The notes beneath the pieces were generated by a model. It was not told the origin of the DNA, ran no database searches, and was given only the letters and a program-made list of their open reading frames with translations. From assembly GCA_016926375.1 (NCBI GenBank), contig JAFGOR010000163.1, positions 1-45,756 on the forward strand: a stretch of DNA of 45,756 nt. Reading direction: 5' to 3'. Positions 42,738 to 45,756 of this stretch are shown here, piece by piece. The translations under genes and the position numbers were made by a program. This DNA comes from Bacteroidales bacterium (GTDB taxonomy: Bacteria > Bacteroidota > Bacteroidia > Bacteroidales > UBA10428). The number at the start of each line of letters is the position of its first letter. Within the stretch, counting starts at the first letter, position 1.

Positions 42738-44075
42738 TTACTTTTTCATCTTCTTCACAAATGCTTCCAGCACCATCTGCAGATTGGGTGTGCCAATTTC
42801 CTGCAGCTCATAAGTCACCCGCACCGTAGGCTTGTTGATTTTAACAATCCGGTTCAGATCAATGGGAGTGCCTATCACCACCACATCGCAGGGTGTGGCA
42901 TTAATGGTTTTTTCCAGATCGGCCACCTGTTGCTTTCCGTATCCCATGGCGGGTAATAGAGTGCCAATGTTGGGGTAGGTTTCGAATGTTTCTTTGATCT
43001 TGCCCACGGCATAAACACGCGGATCAACCAGTTCGCTGGCCCCCCATTTCATGGCGGCAACCGTTCCGGCACCCAATTTCATCTCTCCGTGGGTGAGGGT
43101 GGGTCCGTCTTCAATAGCCAGGCACCTTTTTCCCCTGATGCTTTCGGGCTTATCCAGGGTAAGGGGTGATGCCGCATCAACAACCAGGGCTGTGGGATTT
43201 ACAGCAGTAATGTTCTGGCGTACAATTTGTATATTCTCGGGTGACGAGGTGTCAATTTTGTTAATCACCACCACATCGGCCAGGCGCAGCGTAATTTCAC
43301 CGGGATAATACGACAGCTCATGTCCGGCCCGGTGCGGATCGGTTACGGTAATGGTGAGATCCGACTTGTAAAACGGGAAATCGTTGTTGCCGCCATCCCA
43401 CAGTATCACGTCGCAACCATCGGGATCTTTCTCTGCAGCATTTAAAATAGCCTGGTAATCCACTCCGGCATAAATTACATTGCCCCGTGCCACATGGGGT
43501 TCATACTCTTCCATTTCCTCAATGGTGCACTTGTGTTTAACCATGTCATCCAGCGTGGCATAACGCTGTACCTTTTGCTCGGCCAAATTTCCATAGGGCA
43601 TCGGATGCCGCACTGCAACCACCTTCAACCCCATTTTCATGAGTATCTCAATCACACGCCGCGAAGTCTGTGATTTACCACAGCCCGTGCGCACTGCGCC
43701 AACAGCTATCACCGGTTTACTGCTTTTCAGCATGCTCTGGCCCGTGCCCAGCAACTTGAAATCGGCTCCTGCCGTATTCACACGCGCACCAATATGCATC
43801 ACACGGGTATAGGGAATATCACTGTACGAGAAAACACATTCATCCACCTTCAGCTCTTTGATCAGCCTTTCCAGGTCCGATTCGGCATATATTGGTATGC
43901 CTTCGGGATACAACTTACCGGCAAGTTCAGCCGGGTACTTGCGCCCCGCAATATCGGGAATTTGCGCTGCCGTAAAGGCAACTACATGATAATCGGGATT
44001 GTCCCTGAAACAGGTGTTGAAATTGTGAAAATCTCTTCCTGCTGCACCAATGATAATGATGTTTTTTGTAGCCAT
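42738..44075 (-). CDS. Cyclic 2,3-diphosphoglycerate synthetase-like P-loop protein
   Basis: The 445-residue cytoplasmic protein starts with KNIIIIGAAGRDFHNFN (residues 4-20), a Rossmann-like segment, and has a P-loop GAVRTGCGKSQTSRRV (about 126-141). A GTPase-like region with VVINKIDTS (about 269-277) follows, preceded by ILWDGGNNDFPF (about 224-235). This combination matches the archaeal cyclic 2,3-diphosphoglycerate synthetase family and its bacterial relatives, which are often annotated simply as GTPases. Archaeal members make an intracellular osmolyte and thermoprotectant; the bacterial product is not established to my knowledge. It is divergent from hutH across a 630-bp repeat-rich spacer. 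Confidence 0.85.
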   Translation of the reverse strand: MATKNIIIIGAAGRDFHNFNTCFRDNPDYHVVAFTAAQIPDIAGRKYPAELAGKLYPEGIPIYAESDLERLIKELKVDECVFSYSDIPYTRVMHIGARVNTAGADFKLLGTGQSMLKSSKPVIAVGAVRTGCGKSQTSRRVIEILMKMGLKVVAVRHPMPYGNLAEQKVQRYATLDDMVKHKCTIEEMEEYEPHVARGNVIYAGVDYQAILNAAEKDPDGCDVILWDGGNNDFPFYKSDLTITVTDPHRAGHELSYYPGEITLRLADVVVINKIDTSSPENIQIVRQNITAVNPTALVVDAASPLTLDKPESIRGKRCLAIEDGPTLTHGEMKLGAGTVAAMKWGASELVDPRVYAVGKIKETFETYPNIGTLLPAMGYGKQQVADLEKTINATPCDVVVIGTPIDLNRIVKINKPTVRVTYELQEIGTPNLQMVLEAFVKKMKK

Positions 44076-44160
44076 ACGTACTCCTTTTGATAGTGAACTA
44101 TATTATACTCGTATTAACAGTTGAATTATTATATGTTCTTCTATATTAATATATTGTAAT

Positions 44161-44370
44161 AAACCACGGAGTGGTTTAATGTGATTAGCGCAGGGTGAAA
44201 CCCGGTGAGAAGAATAATTGCATTGGTCACAGCAACCACGGAGTGGTTGAATGTAAAAGAGTAGTTTACAATAGGCACATTCAACCACTCCGTGGTTGGA
44301 GATGAATGAATTCCCATATCACACCGGGTTGCACCCGGCGCTATTCGTATTGAACCCCTTAACAGGGGTT
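44161..44370. repeat. Inverted array of short palindromic hairpins (REP-like)
   Basis: Three hairpins of the type AACCAC-3 nt-GTGGTT lie at 44161-44177, 44233-44249 and 44282-44298. The second and third, with 5 extra bases each, are perfect 22-bp inverted copies (44233-44254 and 44277-44298). A GGGTGAAACCCGG segment (44193-44205) has an inverted relative at 44324-44338, and AACCCCT/AGGGGTT (44353-44370) closes the array. The region is non-coding; the 89-codon minus-strand frame across it merely reads the repeats. Confidence 0.75.
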
Positions 44371-44567
44371 CTGTGATATTCACATCCAAATTGTTCACCA
44401 CTCTATTCATTTAATAAAGTAAGGCTAATTTCACTGAAAAGTTAGTGATTTTTGGCCATACTGTTTTATGATATTTAGCAGTATATCGAGCCCATGATTA
44501 CAACCAAAAGTCATGTTTTACCACAAAGACAATTGATAACTTGGTATGTGGTAACTTTTTTTAGTGT

Positions 44568-44611
44568 CATACTGAGCCTGCCTCGCCGGCAGGCAGGCCC
44601 GTCGAAGTATG
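44568..44611. repeat. Nested palindrome: CATACT..AGTATG hairpin with 21-bp inner palindrome
   Basis: CATACT (44568-44573) and AGTATG (44606-44611) enclose a 21-bp palindromic segment, CCTGCCT to AGGCAGG (44577-44597), that closely resembles the palindrome at 10870-10889. The outer part (ACTGAGCC..GTCGAAGT) looks like a dispersed intergenic repeat, so one repeat seems to sit inside another. The rest of the 44371-44705 spacer is A/T-rich; only a weak TAAATTTA box (44684-44691) was noted before hutH. Confidence 0.6.
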
Positions 44612-44705
44612 TGTTATAATACTAAACATAATACAAAACACCATTCATGTTACATCGCCAAAGCAAATCACACAACTTTACATTAAATTTACTAAAAGCC
44701 TTATT

Positions 44706-45756
44706 ATGAAATTTCGCTATGGTATCGACCACATGACGCCGGGAGTGGCATTGGAACTGTGCCGGGGTACAATCGGAGGCGAACTTACGCCTGAAACGAT
44801 CGAAAAAATAAGAGTTAACCGCAATGCCGTGGAAGACATAGTGGCCGGAACGGAATCGGTATATGGCATCAACACGGGTTTCGGGCCACTCTGCACCACG
44901 CAAATCTCCGGCGAAGACACCCGCCGGCTCCAGCTCAACCTGTTGTTAAGTCATGCTGTGGGGGTTGGCGACTACATCCCCGAAGAAATCAGCAGGCTCA
45001 TGATGATCCTTAAACTACATTCCCTGGCCTTTGGCTATTCAGGTATTTCCTTTCACACCTTGAACCGCATTATCTGGCACATCGAACAGCACATCACCCC
45101 ATGCGTTCCCGCGCAGGGATCGGTGGGCGCCTCGGGTGACCTGGCTCCCCTGGCCCACTTGTTCCTGCCCCTGATCGGATACGGACAGGTACTGGTTAAA
45201 GGTAAAATTACCCCGGCTGAATCGGCACTGAAAGGCTACAGCCTCAATCCGCTTGTGCTGGGGCCCAAAGAAGGCCTGGCCCTGATCAATGGCACCCAGT
45301 TTATGGCAGCGCATGCGGTACAATTCATTGAACGCTTCCAGAACTGCCTCGACCATGCCGACATCATTGCAGCCATGAACCTCGAAGCCATGCTCGGATC
45401 GGTAAAAACCTTTGACGAGGCACTGCACCAACTGCGGCCATACGAAGGCACACTACACGTGGCAGCGCGCATGCGCCAGCTTACCGCCAATTCGAAAATT
45501 GTAGAATCGCATCGCAATTGCCATCGAGTGCAGGACCCGTACTCGCTGCGTTGCATACCCCAGGTACACGGCGCCTCGCGCAATGCCTATCTGCATCTGA
45601 AGCAAATTATTACCACCGAGTTGAATTCGGTTACCGACAATCCCATCGTATTCAGCAAAGATAAAGCCGTCAGCGGCGGCAATTTTCACGGGCAACCCAT
45701 TGCCATGCCACTCGACTATGCCGCCCTGGCGGCAGCAGAACTGGGAAACATAGCCG
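44706..45756 (+). CDS. hutH: Histidine ammonia-lyase (HutH), 3'-truncated by window end
   Basis: HutH removes ammonia from L-histidine to give urocanate, the first step of histidine breakdown. The frame runs from the ATG at 44706 to the window edge, 350 residues of an expected 500 or so. SVGASGDLAPLAH contains the Ala142-Ser143-Gly144 triad that cyclises to the MIO cofactor, at the same numbering as the Pseudomonas enzyme. LLLSHAVGVG has His83, the residue that marks histidine-specific members, and YGINTGFGPL has the catalytic Tyr. NGTQFM and QDPYSLRCIPQVHGASR are also typical. The remaining hut genes would lie beyond the window. Confidence 0.95.
   Translation, partial: MKFRYGIDHMTPGVALELCRGTIGGELTPETIEKIRVNRNAVEDIVAGTESVYGINTGFGPLCTTQISGEDTRRLQLNLLLSHAVGVGDYIPEEISRLMMILKLHSLAFGYSGISFHTLNRIIWHIEQHITPCVPAQGSVGASGDLAPLAHLFLPLIGYGQVLVKGKITPAESALKGYSLNPLVLGPKEGLALINGTQFMAAHAVQFIERFQNCLDHADIIAAMNLEAMLGSVKTFDEALHQLRPYEGTLHVAARMRQLTANSKIVESHRNCHRVQDPYSLRCIPQVHGASRNAYLHLKQIITTELNSVTDNPIVFSKDKAVSGGNFHGQPIAMPLDYAALAAAELGNIA

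Noticed and set aside
44161-44300. Possible CRISPR array
   Set aside because: Repeats are short hairpins in both orientations with irregular spacing, and no cas gene is present.
44141-44410. 89-codon minus-strand frame
   Set aside because: It is made of the palindromic repeat array; repeated TTEWLN/FNHSVV-like words come from the repeats and not from selection on protein.

Overview
The window looks like chromosomal DNA of a member of the Bacteroidota, most likely a Bacteroidales-type environmental or gut anaerobe. The evidence is a DUF4290-murA pair, a porQ-cmk-ispH block (PorQ is a type IX secretion protein confined to this phylum), DUF4861 next to kduD/kduI, hybrid histidine kinases with no separate regulator gene, several Tat-signal Gfo/Idh/MocA enzymes, few Shine-Dalgarno sequences and a few TAnnTTTG-like -7 boxes. 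No rRNA, tRNA, CRISPR array, transposase or phage gene was seen.

Layout. 1-2151: a possible gene tail, a DUF4290 protein and MurA, which has Asp where most bacteria have the fosfomycin-target Cys. 2241-11823: a seven-gene membrane complex built like a group 4 hydrogenase or complex I (two HyfB-like subunits, then HyfC, HyfE, HyfF, HyfG and a ferredoxin-HyfI fusion). It has lost the NiFe ligands and three of the four ligands of the proximal (N2-type) cluster, so it is an energy-converting hydrogenase-related (Ehr) complex rather than a hydrogenase. 11806-12504: a DUF434/DUF5616 protein on the minus strand. 12647-18183: DoxX, two Tat-exported Gfo/Idh/MocA oxidoreductases, a DUF1080 lipoprotein and a Tat-exported TIM-barrel protein, resembling the C3-oxidation (3-keto-glycoside) route of sugar breakdown. 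18207-22577: lipB, a lipid kinase, porQ, cmk and ispH. 22678-25896: a five-PAS hybrid kinase. 26153-31158: pfkA, a short priA that seems to lack its winged-helix domain, a phosphoesterase and a vWA lipoprotein. 31508-34389: a tldD/pmbA pair in which only TldD carries a Tat signal. 34449-37373 (minus): kduI, kduD and a DUF4861 lipoprotein for unsaturated uronates from pectin-type polysaccharides. 37732-42620: tandem paralogous hybrid kinases with periplasmic substrate-binding-like sensors. 42738-44075 (minus): a P-loop protein related to cyclic 2,3-diphosphoglycerate synthetase. 44706 to the end: hutH, cut by the window edge.

The intergenic DNA is unusually structured. It holds an octamer tandem repeat, a 20-bp palindrome bounded by 8-bp direct repeats and a related 21-bp palindrome inside another hairpin, two copies of one terminator-like hairpin, an inverted array of short hairpins with a compensatory base change, and a perfect 10-bp inverted repeat directly before the doxX start codon.

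The strongest leads are the ligand-depleted Ehr complex and the small palindromic elements. All assignments come from reading motifs by eye; no database search was possible.
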